DNA of 37,052 nt from Balamuthia mandrillaris (Eukaryota; Discosea; Longamoebia; Balamuthiidae): contig JAVKOQ010000392.1 of the NCBI GenBank assembly GCA_031835245.1, positions 7,501 to 44,552 on the forward strand, in the 5' to 3' direction. Under the pieces are notes generated by a model, which did no database searches, was not told the DNA's origin, and saw only the letters and a list, made by a program, of their open reading frames with translations. Below are positions 10,602-20,225 of this stretch, piece after piece (the first letter of the stretch is position 1; the number at the start of each line of letters is the position of its first letter). Both the position numbers and the translations under genes were made by a program.

Positions 10602-12181
10602 ATGTGGTTGGGTGTTGAGGCTCCGTACAGCGCTGGAGGGGATGAAAACGAGACGACGGTGTGGCTCGCTCCCGAGTTGATGGAACAGATAATGATGGAG
10701 GTGGCACAGGAAGCCCGTGCTCTGGCGAGTGCAAGAGCGGTCTGCCGCGAATGGCAGCTCTTCATCGACGAGCGAGACGCCCTTTTGTGGCGCCGTTGCG
10801 CTCTTGACCTCCTTCAGGCTTCCTTTTGCCAGTTCTTGGAGCCTTTGGTCGGACCTTCTTCTTCTTCGTTATACAACAGTTGGAGAGAGGCGTGTGCAGC
10901 AGAAGTCGCTTGTCCTAGCCTCTCTGACTTTGAGCTATTAAGGGTGATCAACAGATTTGATGGCGGCAAGAACATGGCAGTGCGGCGAAAAACAGACGCG
11001 GAGAAGAAGAAGCGGAGGAAAGCAAAAGGCAAACAGGACGCAGAGTTGATACTTCTGAAGGTGAGCCGGTTCTCGACAGTGGACGGCATGCGCGGCTACA
11101 AGCGCAACATCACGAAACTGCATGCGTTGCAGTCGCCTCGTTTCCTTCGTGTGGTGCACCCTTGGCTCAAGAATGAGTACTTTTTGTTTCTTTGCTTATG
11201 TTCCTTTGTTGTCCTTTCTTTCTTTGGGGCTATCTCAAGTTTTCTCCACTTCTTTTGTGTTATCTCTGTTATATAACCTGCTTTGCTCCTAACAGAACAG
11301 GGTTTGTGGATCTCAAGCACATAAAGACGTTCACCGTGTTGGAGCTTGCGGGAGGCGGAGAGCTCTTCTTTCATCTCCAAAGGAATCGTTGGTTCTCTGT
11401 GCAACAAACCAGCTTCTTCGTGGCTCAACTGATGTTGGCAATGGAGTGTCTGCAAGAGGCAGGCCTCCCTTTTCCATCCTTCCAACCAGAATACATCCTG
11501 TTGGACGGCGATGGCTATCTCAAGTTGGATTGTTACTGGGCATTGCTTCATGAGGATCCCGAGCGCACCAAGACGTGCACTACGAGTCAAGTGGAGTACA
11601 CTGCGCCTGAAGCATTTGGGGAAAAAAAGGCCAGCTTGGAGGAATGCCTGTGGACGCTGGGTTGCCTTAGCTACGAGATGCTTCATGGTCTCCCTCCTTT
11701 CTACGATGAGAACCAGGCCCACATGATTGCTGCCATTCAAAACACAGCCGTCCGTTGGTCTTCTTCCTCTGCTGCGGTACGTTACCACATCTTTGTATCA
11801 AGAGCGAGAGCAGGAGAGAGCATACACATTCTCATCTTACGGTGCCAACAGCCAAAGGTACCAGCATCATGTCGTCAGTTTGTAGAAACGCTGCTGGAGA
11901 AAGATCCTCAAAAGAGGAAGACAGCGTTGAATAACTTTAGGAATCATGCTTTCTTCAAGGAGCACGGCTTTGCCGACGAGGCAGCTTGGCGACAGTTGGA
12001 GGAGAACGCGATGGAGGCACCCTACAAGCCTCCCCCTCAACCATCACCAGACGACTTCATTTGCGATGGACCTTTCGTGACAGAACGGGTTGATGACTAT
12101 TCCACATTCGATAATTTTAGGTTTGATGCCAGTGCGTTTGAGGGCTTCACCTACTGTCCACCACAACAACATGGAGAATGA
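10602..12181 (+). CDS. F-box protein fused to AGC-type pseudokinase (copy 2)
   Basis: Three exons: 10602-11176, 11296-11776 and 11852-12181, giving 461 residues. It is the tandem paralogue of the preceding gene: same domain order, same intron phases, and exon 2 is 481 nt in both. The F-box is at residues 21-70. The kinase-like part keeps the beta-3 Lys (K153 in LILLKVSRF), the hinge (LELAGGGELFFHL), APE (EYTAPEAF) and a DP-KR segment, but the catalytic Asp is Ser253 (FPSFQPEY) and DFG is Asp270-Cys-Tyr. Unlike copy 1 it has a full AGC tail: APYKPPPQPSPDDF, then a hydrophobic motif FEGFTY at residues 448-453. The kinase is probably dead and used as a binding module, joined to SKP1 through the F-box. 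The exon 3 acceptor could also be 11858 (two residues fewer). The stop is 34 bp from that of the convergent kexin gene. Confidence 0.87.
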
Positions 12182-12215
12182 GTTATGTAGTTTATTCTTA
12201 TTGTACTATTAATAC

Positions 12216-12460
12216 TCACGAAGAGCATGCGTGCCCATAAATATTCAACTTCCAACGATTCAATAGACCTTAGTTTTTGAAGCAAAAATGGTTTCACTGT
12301 TAGTTCCATTCATAAGTGCATAAACGAGAGAAACGTTTTACCTTGAACGGCAACACGTGAAGTGTCCACCACGTTGAGAGTCCATGTTCCCTTTGACGTT
12401 TCGCCCCAATGTCTCACCTAAAATTCGTTTGGGTCCAGATTTCATGAATAAAGTTTTCTC

Positions 12461-12503
<43 letters not shown>

Positions 12504-15500
12504 ATACACTTCCAAATGGCCAATCATAAAAGTTATCGCCATTATCTGGATGAGAATCAGCCAAAATACTTTCGAGGCCCGATGGAGCGAAGAGCGTGAC
12601 ACGAAGAGTTCCGCGGGATGGATGAACAGCCCTAAAAATGACTTCCACGTGCTGTGGTTGACGTAAGAGAAAAATTAGAAAAAATAAATAATTGTCAATG
12701 AGGCTTTAGCTTGCGTACTTCTATACAAAAGTCTTCATCAATGGTTATTGTAGTATTGATTCCATCGTTATTTTGGAACGGAATAAGCTAATGTGAAAAG
12801 AGGTAAGAATTTTTGCCCTTTTAAAAAACCAAGAGAAGACTACATAAAACGCACCAACGAAGGCAAAGCTCTATATTCTCCTGTGACTACTTTTTGTGGA
12901 GACGGAAGGTTCTTACGAGCAGGATCAGTAGCTAACTTTACTGCTCCTGATGTGTCTACACGACCGAACCCATACTGAATGGTATTGCAGTGTTGGTAAG
13001 AAAAAATGAAAAAGGGATTTACCGAAGAGAAGTTGAGAGGAGAGGAGAAAAAGAACAGTAACTGAAGAAGGAGAAGAAGAAGTAGAGATACAATACTTGA
13101 TGGTTGACAGGTAATCCAGCACCATTTAACTTCCAACCTTCTTCATCTGGGTCTGTCTTTATAGCTGACCGAATGAGAACATCTTGTACGTCCTTTTTAA
13201 ATCACCAGTGTGAATAATAATAATTAAAAAAACAAACAAAGAGATAAAGATCCTAACCCTCCAACCAAGGTTGGGATTGGCTTGCAGAACAACGGCCACA
13301 ACGCCAGAAAGCAAAGGAGCAGCTGCGCTAGTTCCTCCAAATCCGCTTCTGTACGCAGAATATTAGCCACGTTCTCAGCTTTCGCTCATTCCCTCTCTCT
13401 GTCTCCAAAAGAAAAAGAAGAACAAGAACAAGAACAAGAACAAGAAGAACAAGAAGAACAAGAAGAACAAGAAGAAGATGCAGAACAAGAAAGAGAGAGA
13501 AAAGAGAAAATCGAAGCAAAGCAGAAAAGCCAAAAGCAGGAGAGAATAAAGAAGACGGACCTGCAGTTTTCATGAACAGCAGTTGTGGTTAAACCAGGGG
13601 GGCTTGAAGGAGCGCTGATCAGCACAGCAGACCCTTTCTCGCTGTAAACAGGTCTGGTACCCTTATCAGTCAAAGCAGCAACCGCAATAGTATACCTGCT
13701 ATTAGCGTAACCGTCATAGTTGATATTATCATAATATCCAGCTCCGTTTCCAGCTGCCCAAACGTAGATGCTGCCCAATCCATTCCTTCCTTCGTTAATT
13801 GCCCGTTCCATCGTGGCACGAGTTAAAGGGCCTGGTCCTTCCAAACGTTTTCCATCGTCGTTCGGCCCCCATGACGATGAGTAGATAAAGTTGACGTCGG
13901 TTCGGTAGCCTAATGCGGCGGCTTCCAAGTCGTCCGTTATTTGAGCAGAGATGAGGCGTTGAGCACTGAACGAGGCGTTGAAAGCGGCTCCTATTCCGCA
14001 CTTGCCTAGTGCCAATAAACACGGAGGGAGAGGGTGAGGGGAGAGAACGACGTGCAGAAGCAAAAAAGACAGAAGAGAGCGCTACAAACCATTATTTCTA
14101 CCAGCAAAGGAAAGTCCACCACAAGCTTATGGCGCGTTTTAGTAATTAAATGTCAACAGAAAAGTAGAAAGAGCAGAGAGCAGAGAGCAGAGAGCAGAGA
14201 GCAGAGAGCAGAGAGCAGAGAGCAGAGAGCAGAGCGTAGATAGGACTTACAAGTGCCGTGAGTGTCATCAGGAAGAGCAGGAGAAGGATCATCATCGCTG
14301 TCATTCCAATCATAACTGGCTTCGCTGATATACCTTCGTGGATTTTCTTCTCTTTCTTGACCTGCCTCTAAAAAGTCTGGATGGGTCCATTCCAAACCTT
14401 CGTTGTTTTTTAAATACATGTGAAAAAAGAAAAAAAGAAATCTAACCAACAAGACGAAACAAAGAAACAAAACAAAACAAAGAAAAAAGAAACGAAAGGA
14501 CAGTGTAGAAAAAAATGTACAATGAAAGAGACTAACCATCATCAACAATAGAAACGGTAATACCAGTGCCGGTGTAACCCGCGTCCCAAGCCTCCTCTAT
14601 GTTTATATCAAAATGATTGTCTGTTTGGTTGATTGTTCGTTAGCGGCCGAAATAAACTACAACAAAAACATAGACACAACAAACAACAATAAACCAGGAA
14701 GAAAGTACATACCATGCGTTGTTTTCAAATGCCACTTTTTGGAGGAAGAGAACAAACAAAGCACAAAGAGGGGAAGAGGGAATGAATGTTAAAAAACATT
14801 TGCCATTAGCATAAGAAAGGTGTCAACGCACTTGTAGGTTAAATTGTGGGTCGGTGGTGTCTGCCACTATTCCACGTTTGTGTTGAGTGCGATACACCTG
14901 TCTTTGCATCCACTTGACTTCAGGATGAGAGGATATTGTCCTCTCCGTCTAATGCGAAGCGGTAGTGAAGAGCGCCATATAAAATACGCATAAGTGTAAG
15001 TGTGGGGCAAAGAAAAGACAAGAAAAGAAAAGACCGAGAAAGAAGAGGAAGAGGAGCGAACATATTCTCTGGTTCTGGCATTCTTGTGGGAGGGGTTGTG
15101 CAGGAAGACATGGTAATCGGATAACAGGTCGTTTACTGGCCCCACATAAGTTAACTTTGGCGTTTTAGATTTACGTTAGTTTAAAACCAAAAGGAAAACC
15201 AAGAACAGAAGTAAGAAAGAGAAGAGTCAAGAGGCGGAGAGCAGCAGAGAGCAAAAATAAGAGAGTGAAGAGCGAAGAGAGAACTAGAAGAGGTAAGAAC
15301 AGAGGGAGAGCAGAGAGCGGAGAGAGACGAAGAATTTACGCCATGAGCCTCTGCGAAGCTCTCCGGAGAAGTGTTTGGACCCAGTCGCGCCACCCACCGA
15401 CCGCTGTGTGCTTCTGTTGGGGAGTGAGTCGAAAAGGAGGACATTAATACAATCTTTAATAAGAGGACAAGCCACAACACAAAGAATCAAATGGAAGAAT

Positions 15501-15588
15501 AACCTGTTTCTTCATCAGCGGCAGCAACGGAGATCACGCTGCCGACAAAGAACGCAACGACAAGGCAAACGTACAGCGGCTGCTTCAT
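12216..15588 (-). CDS. Kexin/furin-type proprotein convertase (S8B subtilase)
   Basis: Sixteen exons on the minus strand join in phase: 15504-15588, 15340-15413, 15062-15154, 14832-14948, 14713-14734, 14537-14620, 14251-14397, 14090-14125, 13561-14005, 13258-13348, 13097-13192, 12891-12974, 12719-12787, 12508-12651, 12342-12417 and 12216-12268; 571 residues. It would cut secretory precursors after basic pairs. Order: signal peptide (1-24); inhibitory prodomain ending in HKR109, the likely autocleavage site; subtilase domain with Asp157 (DDG), His205 (HGTS), oxyanion Asn306 (AAGNGAG) and Ser375 (GTSAAAP); and the furin-family stretch SSSWGPNDDGKRLEGPGPL. A P (Homo B) domain follows (WPFGS, HWGETSKGTWTLNVVD, RWKLNIYG). 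The protein ends at the P domain with no transmembrane segment, so it is probably secreted or lumenal. Exon 5 is only 22 nt. The donor at 12890 (AAA|GTAGTC) was preferred to a better-looking GTAAGA because only it keeps frame. Confidence 0.95.
12463..12502 (-). repeat. CT microsatellite (GA on + strand) in kexin intron 14
   Basis: About 20 dinucleotide copies lie just after the donor of the intron between exons 14 and 15. On the gene's sense strand the repeat reads CT. Confidence 0.95.
13413..13475 (-). repeat. Pyrimidine-rich short repeat in kexin intron 9
   Basis: AAGAAC-type units on the plus strand read as TTCTTGTTC units on the sense strand and fill the intron between exons 9 and 10. 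Confidence 0.8.
14171..14234 (-). repeat. Heptamer array (GAGCAGA on + strand) in kexin intron 7
   Basis: About nine copies of the same 7-bp unit as the array at 8635-8937, in the opposite orientation. Here it sits in the intron between exons 7 and 8 of a minus-strand gene, so the sense strand again reads CTCTGCT. Confidence 0.92.
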
Positions 15589-15693
15589 GCTCTCTTCTGC
15601 TACTTCTTTGCGCTGGGTTAGTTTTTTTTTTGTTTCTTGTCTCTTCTTTCTCTGTTTTCTTTTTTGATTTGTTGAACTTTCTTCTATCTCATT

Positions 15694-15806
15694 GAAAAGA
15701 AATGGCAAGGGAGAAAGGGCAGCAAAAAAAGTCCTTGCGCTTCCCTGCTGATTTTAGCGGGGAGAGATCGATGTCGACAAGGACCACTGCCAAACCAACC
15801 CATTGC
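15694..15806 (+). repeat. 112-bp direct repeat, copy 1
   Basis: Starts GAAAAGAAATGGCAAGG and ends GGACCACTGCCAAACC plus about ten bases. It differs from copy 2 at scattered positions only. Inside is a short hairpin (CCC-GCT / AGCGGG, imperfect in this copy) followed by TGTCGACA at 15772. Confidence 0.9.
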
Positions 15807-15894
15807 GCGAAGATCATCTGACAAATTAATTAAAATATATTGTCGACACAAATGACACGTCATCATATGTCGGCAATAAATAGAGGAGATGACT

Positions 15895-16006
15895 GAAAAG
15901 AAATGGCAAGGGAAAAAAGGGCAGCAAATAAGTCCCGCCGCTCCCCCGCTACTTTCAGCGGGAAAAGTTAGTGTCGACAAGGACCACTGCCAAACCAAAC
16001 CATTGC
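15895..16006 (+). repeat. 112-bp direct repeat, copy 2
   Basis: Same orientation as copy 1, offset by about 201 bp. The internal hairpin is perfect here (CCCGCT, 6-nt loop, AGCGGG), followed by TGTCGACA at 15972. Confidence 0.9.
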
Positions 16007-16252
16007 ACGTTAGAGAGGTTCGATTAAATCTCTCCATATATTCAAAGCTCAATCTTCATTGGAAAGTGATCATAATGATCTATTTTTGTTTAAGAATTTG
16101 GATTGGCACTTTGATAAAGTAATCTTTTTGCCGATTTTTCCAACGACGAAATCTAAAAAATAAATATAAAAGAAAGGAAAAGGAAAGGAGAGTGGCTTTC
16201 GCTCGATAGTGCCTACTGTTGTGTGCTTATCCAGAAAAAAGAACAGCACAGG

Positions 16253-17903
16253 ATGATAACAGCAGCGGGAACAGAGGCCTCCTCGTTCTCTTCGCTCACT
16301 CGCGCCAAAGTTTGTCGCTACTCCTCCTCCCCTGAGGATTGGAAACGATCCTCTCTGTTAATTTTGAGGAACGTTGTTTGACATACTTACACTCTTTTTT
16401 TTTTGGCCTCCCTCCCTTCCACTCTCTTGTCTTGACAGCTGCTGGAACTGGAATGTAGGATGAAAGATCCAGAGCGTGGCCTTAAAATAGCGGATCGGTG
16501 GTTCCGTCTTCGTAAACATAGTAACTGCTTTATAGGTTCTCCTATCACATCTTTCACGCTTCTTTCTTTTTTCTTCTTCTTCCTTCACTGCTTCTCACCA
16601 CCTCCATAAAAACAAAGCATCTGAAGCAGTCGATTGGCTGACCTCCAACTTTGACTCCCTCGGTCTCTCCACAAACCTCAATAATAATAACAACAACAAC
16701 AGAGAGACAGCCGTCAAACTCTTTCGTTTCTTGCAGGAAGGGAACGTCATATACAACGTGCTGGAAAAAGAGGAGCCCTTCGACGACCGGCCGCAGCTCC
16801 ACTTTCGTTTCACCTCGCCGACGGAAGAGAAGGGCTCTCCTCTCAACTTTCGCAAGGTCTACACCTTTGACAGTGTGCAACATCCCTCTGACCTTTCGGT
16901 CTTGTTGCTGTACACGGTTCTTTCCTTGGTGGAAAACAAGAACGAAGAAAAGGAAGACAGAAAGGCGGAGAACGGAGGAGAGAAAGAGAAAGAAAAGAAT
17001 GAGGCAGAGGAGGAGAAGAGACGGAAAAGGAGGATAGAAGCAAACCGGATTCATTTTGTAGAGGAGTGCAAACGGATAAAGAACTCGGAGAAGTTTTCGG
17101 ATTTTTTGCTTACCAGCAGCGAGCTACATCGGGTTTGTTCTCTCTGCTTCTCTTCTCGCTTGTCTCTCTCACTTCTCCCTTTTTCCCAACTTTCTTTCTT
17201 CTCGTGGTTATTTTTGTATCTTATTTGTATCATATTATCAAGGTTTCATTGGATGAGCTAAACAGCGATGCAGAGAAATTAGCGTTCTGGATAAACATCT
17301 ACAACACGTTGGTAATGCATTCATGTATAGTGAACGGGCCACCGCAAGGTCCCGTACAGCGAAAAGCATTCTTCACCAAGAGTTGTTACAACGTCGCCTC
17401 GTATGTATTCACGTTGGATGACATTGAGCACAGTATACTTCGAGGTCTATCTGCCTCTTCAGTCATCACCGTTTCTTTTATGTTTTTAAAACTTACTTTT
17501 TTATCTTTGTTTTAACTTCTAGGAGCAAGCGAAAAGCGAGCGTCTAAACTCTTCAAAGAGAACGATCCGCGAAAAGCTTTCACAGTACGCATCCTTTCTT
17601 TCTTTCTTTTTTTTTTCAGTCTTCTTTATCTAAAACAATACAAAAAGCTACAAACATTAGAACCTCGCCTTCACTTCTTGTTAAGCTGTTGCACAGTTGG
17701 ATCTCCTGCGATAGCTGCATTGGACCAGTTCAGCGTGGAAGAACACCTCCATAGAGCAACTTCCTCTTTTCTATCTAATCACGTAAAATTGGAGTTGTCT
17801 AAGACGTTGGTAAAACCACCTGAACTGTTTTCTTTGTTATTTTTTCCTCCAGTTTCTTCAGTGTCTCTTTCTTTTTTTTTGTATCTTTCTCGTGTTTCTT
17901 GTT

Positions 17904-17943
<40 letters not shown>

Positions 17944-18518
17944 ACAATACCAAACCCCAACAGATAGTACTACCAAAAGTATTCGACTGGTACCAAAACG
18001 ACTTCGGTGAAACCAACTTTGACGTTATCAAATGGGCTTTTCAGTATCTGACTAGACAACAAAAACGAACGCTCAACTCCATGTCCGAAATGGGTTACGT
18101 ATCCATCAAGTATCTCAACTACGACTGGACTCCTTCTTTTCCTCAAAGTTTGACGGTACCAGAAGGAACACATACCATCAAAAACAAAGAAGAAAGAGCA
18201 GAAGTAGAAGAAAGCAAACAACCAGAGGAAGAAGAGAATGTGGAACAAATACCAGCGAGTGCAACTCCGGAGTTGATGTTACGGCGACAACCAACGTTTC
18301 CTTCTTCGGAAGGAAAGACTAAAAGTAGCGAACTGACCTCTGCCGAAACCGAAGAGTATGAAGAATATGAAGAAGTGGACGAAGAAGATTTTGCAGAGGA
18401 ATATGAAGAGGAAGTAGAAGTGGCAAACGGATATTTATTGGGACAACCAGAAATCGCTTCTGATGGCGTTGACGTTGGGGAAGATGATCAAGTTTTAAGC
18501 ATCTTTCGAAAGTTTTGA
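16253..18518 (+). CDS. DEP-DUF547 domain protein
   Basis: Seven exons: 16253-16372, 16439-16535, 16618-17132, 17243-17444, 17523-17584, 17648-17809 and 17964-18518, giving 570 residues. A DEP domain covers about residues 40-150 (DRWFRLRKHSNCFI, SEAVDWL, KLFRFLQEGNVIYNV, LHFRFT); such domains tether signalling proteins to membranes or receptors. After a charged K/E-rich linker comes DUF547 at about residues 235-425: AEKLAFWINIYNTLVMHS, DDIEHSILRG, EPRLHFLLSCCTVGSPAI and LPKVFDWYQNDFG, all family hallmarks. DUF547 has no proven biochemical activity. The C-terminal 130 residues are acidic low complexity (EEYEEY runs). The exon 6 acceptor (CAAAAAG) is weaker than a TTTTCAG 28 nt upstream, but only the former keeps the DUF547 frame. 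Confidence 0.92.
17907..17942 (+). repeat. CT microsatellite in DEP-DUF547 intron 6
   Basis: About 18 CT units on the sense strand just before the acceptor of exon 7. Confidence 0.95.
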
Positions 18519-18748
18519 CCTGCAGCAAAATAGAATTGTTCAGAAGAGATCAGAACTGTTTCCCTCTCACTTCAGAATGTGCACCAGCTCCGCTTGGACT
18601 ACCATCTTCTTCGTCTTCATCGCTCCTCTGCGGTGTTTCTTCATCACAGGTCCCTTCCCGGTTTCCGTTCAACACCTCTGGAAGCGCTTCAAAGCCAGAA
18701 CAAGGTCTCCAGCGTAAAGAATAAGCCGGAGTGCTGCAGTCAATTACG

Positions 18749-19833
18749 TCATACAGAAGAACTCTTGCTCACGCAGTCCACTTTGATGCTCTTACCTTGG
18801 TCATCAGGAGTTTTAAGAAGAACAGGGTAATGCAATATCAAGAAGCAACGCACAGAGTTATTGTGTATTTTTTTCATCGTATTTGAGTTAAAGAAGTATT
18901 TGGAGACGAAGAGTAGGAGCAGAACTTCCGTCGCCTTCGCTCTCTGATCCGCCGTCTTGGCTTTGGCTGCCATCTTCCTCCTCGTCGCTTGCTTCTCTTG
19001 GCTCTCCGTCGCACGTCTCTCCCCATTTGGCAAACATGGCAGGGCCATAGGTCAGGGAACAGGCGTCGTCCACCACGGCAAAGGCAACGCCGGTGCAGTT
19101 GGTGGTGTCTGCAAACACTTGAGCTATCCTTTTGGTGCAGTCCACCAGGATGCCCGCCTCTGCTCCGAAAGTTATATTCGCGCATTGGTTGTGGTTGAAC
19201 CACCACTCACCAATGCATACGGATTCACTCGCCTCCTTGCAGCTGCTGGTTGCCTTCAATGACATGAAACAAACCTCTACTCATAAGAAGGGAGCGAGGG
19301 GAGGAAAAAGGTTAACAGCATGTTCAAAACAAAACAAACCGAACCAACAAAGAAAGAGGGAAAGAACGGCGCCTTGAGGTTCCGGGACAGGTTCACACTC
19401 CTCGCTGTTCTCCACGGGCTGAGGGTTACCATCGCAGTCCTCGTTCCACCCGACGAGAGTCGAGGAGTCCCCATTGAGATAGCACTGGTCGGGCACGCCT
19501 CCAAAGACAACCGGGCCGGAACAGTCGGTGGTGTTGTAGAGGTGAAACACTCCAGAGAGACAATTCACATAGGCGCTGGCCTCGTTCACCTCCACACATT
19601 CTCCTCCGTTGACCGTGTGGTCGCTGCAACTGTGTGGTGCACCATGACAGGCTTTGTTGTCATACGAATAACCGGAGAAAGTGCAGCTACATCCTTTTTA
19701 CAGAACAAAACGTAAAAAGTTTGAGACGGCAAACAACAACAGATGAGGAAATGGAATGGGTACCCTTCGAGACAACAGCAAACGCTACGAGCAAAAGAGC
19801 AAACTGAGCTAGGAGCAAAGCGGTTTGTTGCAT
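18749..19833 (-). CDS. Secreted cysteine-rich protein with two related modules
   Basis: Four exons on the minus strand: 19764-19833, 19368-19693, 18926-19253 and 18749-18795, giving 256 residues. A signal peptide (MQQTALLLAQFALLLVAFAV) opens the protein. Two modules follow, each rich in cysteine and ending in WxExCDG: the first runs from CSDHTVNGGECVEV to GWNEDCDG, the second from CKEASESVCIGEWWF to KWGETCDG. An acidic Ser/Glu/Asp linker follows each. The family is not recognised; disulfide-bonded extracellular domains are inferred. Two junctions are uncertain. Exon 3 may start at 19274 instead. Without the last intron, translation would stop at 18888. The spliced form is preferred because it stays in phase and adds a cysteine-containing end. 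Confidence 0.68.
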
Positions 19834-20225
19834 CTTAGAATAGCACTAGATAAGTGGCCAAGGCGGGCGTGCACTTCCAGCAACGTTGTTTTTAGTTCGT
19901 TTGGTTGTGGCCTTGATGGCACGCCAGAAGATCCATTGCATTCATTTTTAGTGGCACGTGTGTCTTATATCGGTTCAGAAATCCAATCAAAAATCAAAAT
20001 CAATCAACTATCTTACTGGATCTCCCGATATGATCTCACTTTAATCTCTCTCCTCTCCTCTCTCTTCTCTCGCTTCGCTTGTCTCCTCTCTCCTCTCTGC
20101 TCTCTTCTTTCTCCAGTCTCACACACGCCTCATTCCACCTCAGGCGCTCATCACTGCAAGAAAGAGAAGAAGAGACAAGCCAGGTTACGATGAAAAGCAG
20201 AAGAGCGTCTCCTTCTAGGCTAGTT
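19834..20225. promoter_or_regulatory. Intergenic upstream of the secreted protein gene
   Basis: Contains the promoter side of the secreted-protein gene and the 3' flank of EBP2, both on the minus strand. A CACGTG core lies near 19955, and a C/T-rich stretch at 20040-20115. No gene is seen. Confidence 0.4.

Larger units (their letters stand above)
15589..16252. promoter_or_regulatory. Divergent promoter region of kexin and DEP-DUF547 genes
   Basis: This 0.66-kb gap separates two starts that face away from each other. It contains a duplicated 112-bp element (15694-15806 and 15895-16006) and three TGTCGACA palindromes (15772, 15841, 15972). No open frame looks real. A shared regulatory role is inferred from position and repetition. 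Confidence 0.6.

Noticed and set aside
14153-14240. CRISPR-like regular repeats
   Set aside because: The units are contiguous 7-mers without spacers, inside an intron of a eukaryotic gene.
16008-16035. GAGAGGTTCGATTAAATCTCTC, like a tRNA T-arm
   Set aside because: No acceptor stem, anticodon arm or D-arm could be found around it, and the loop is too long.
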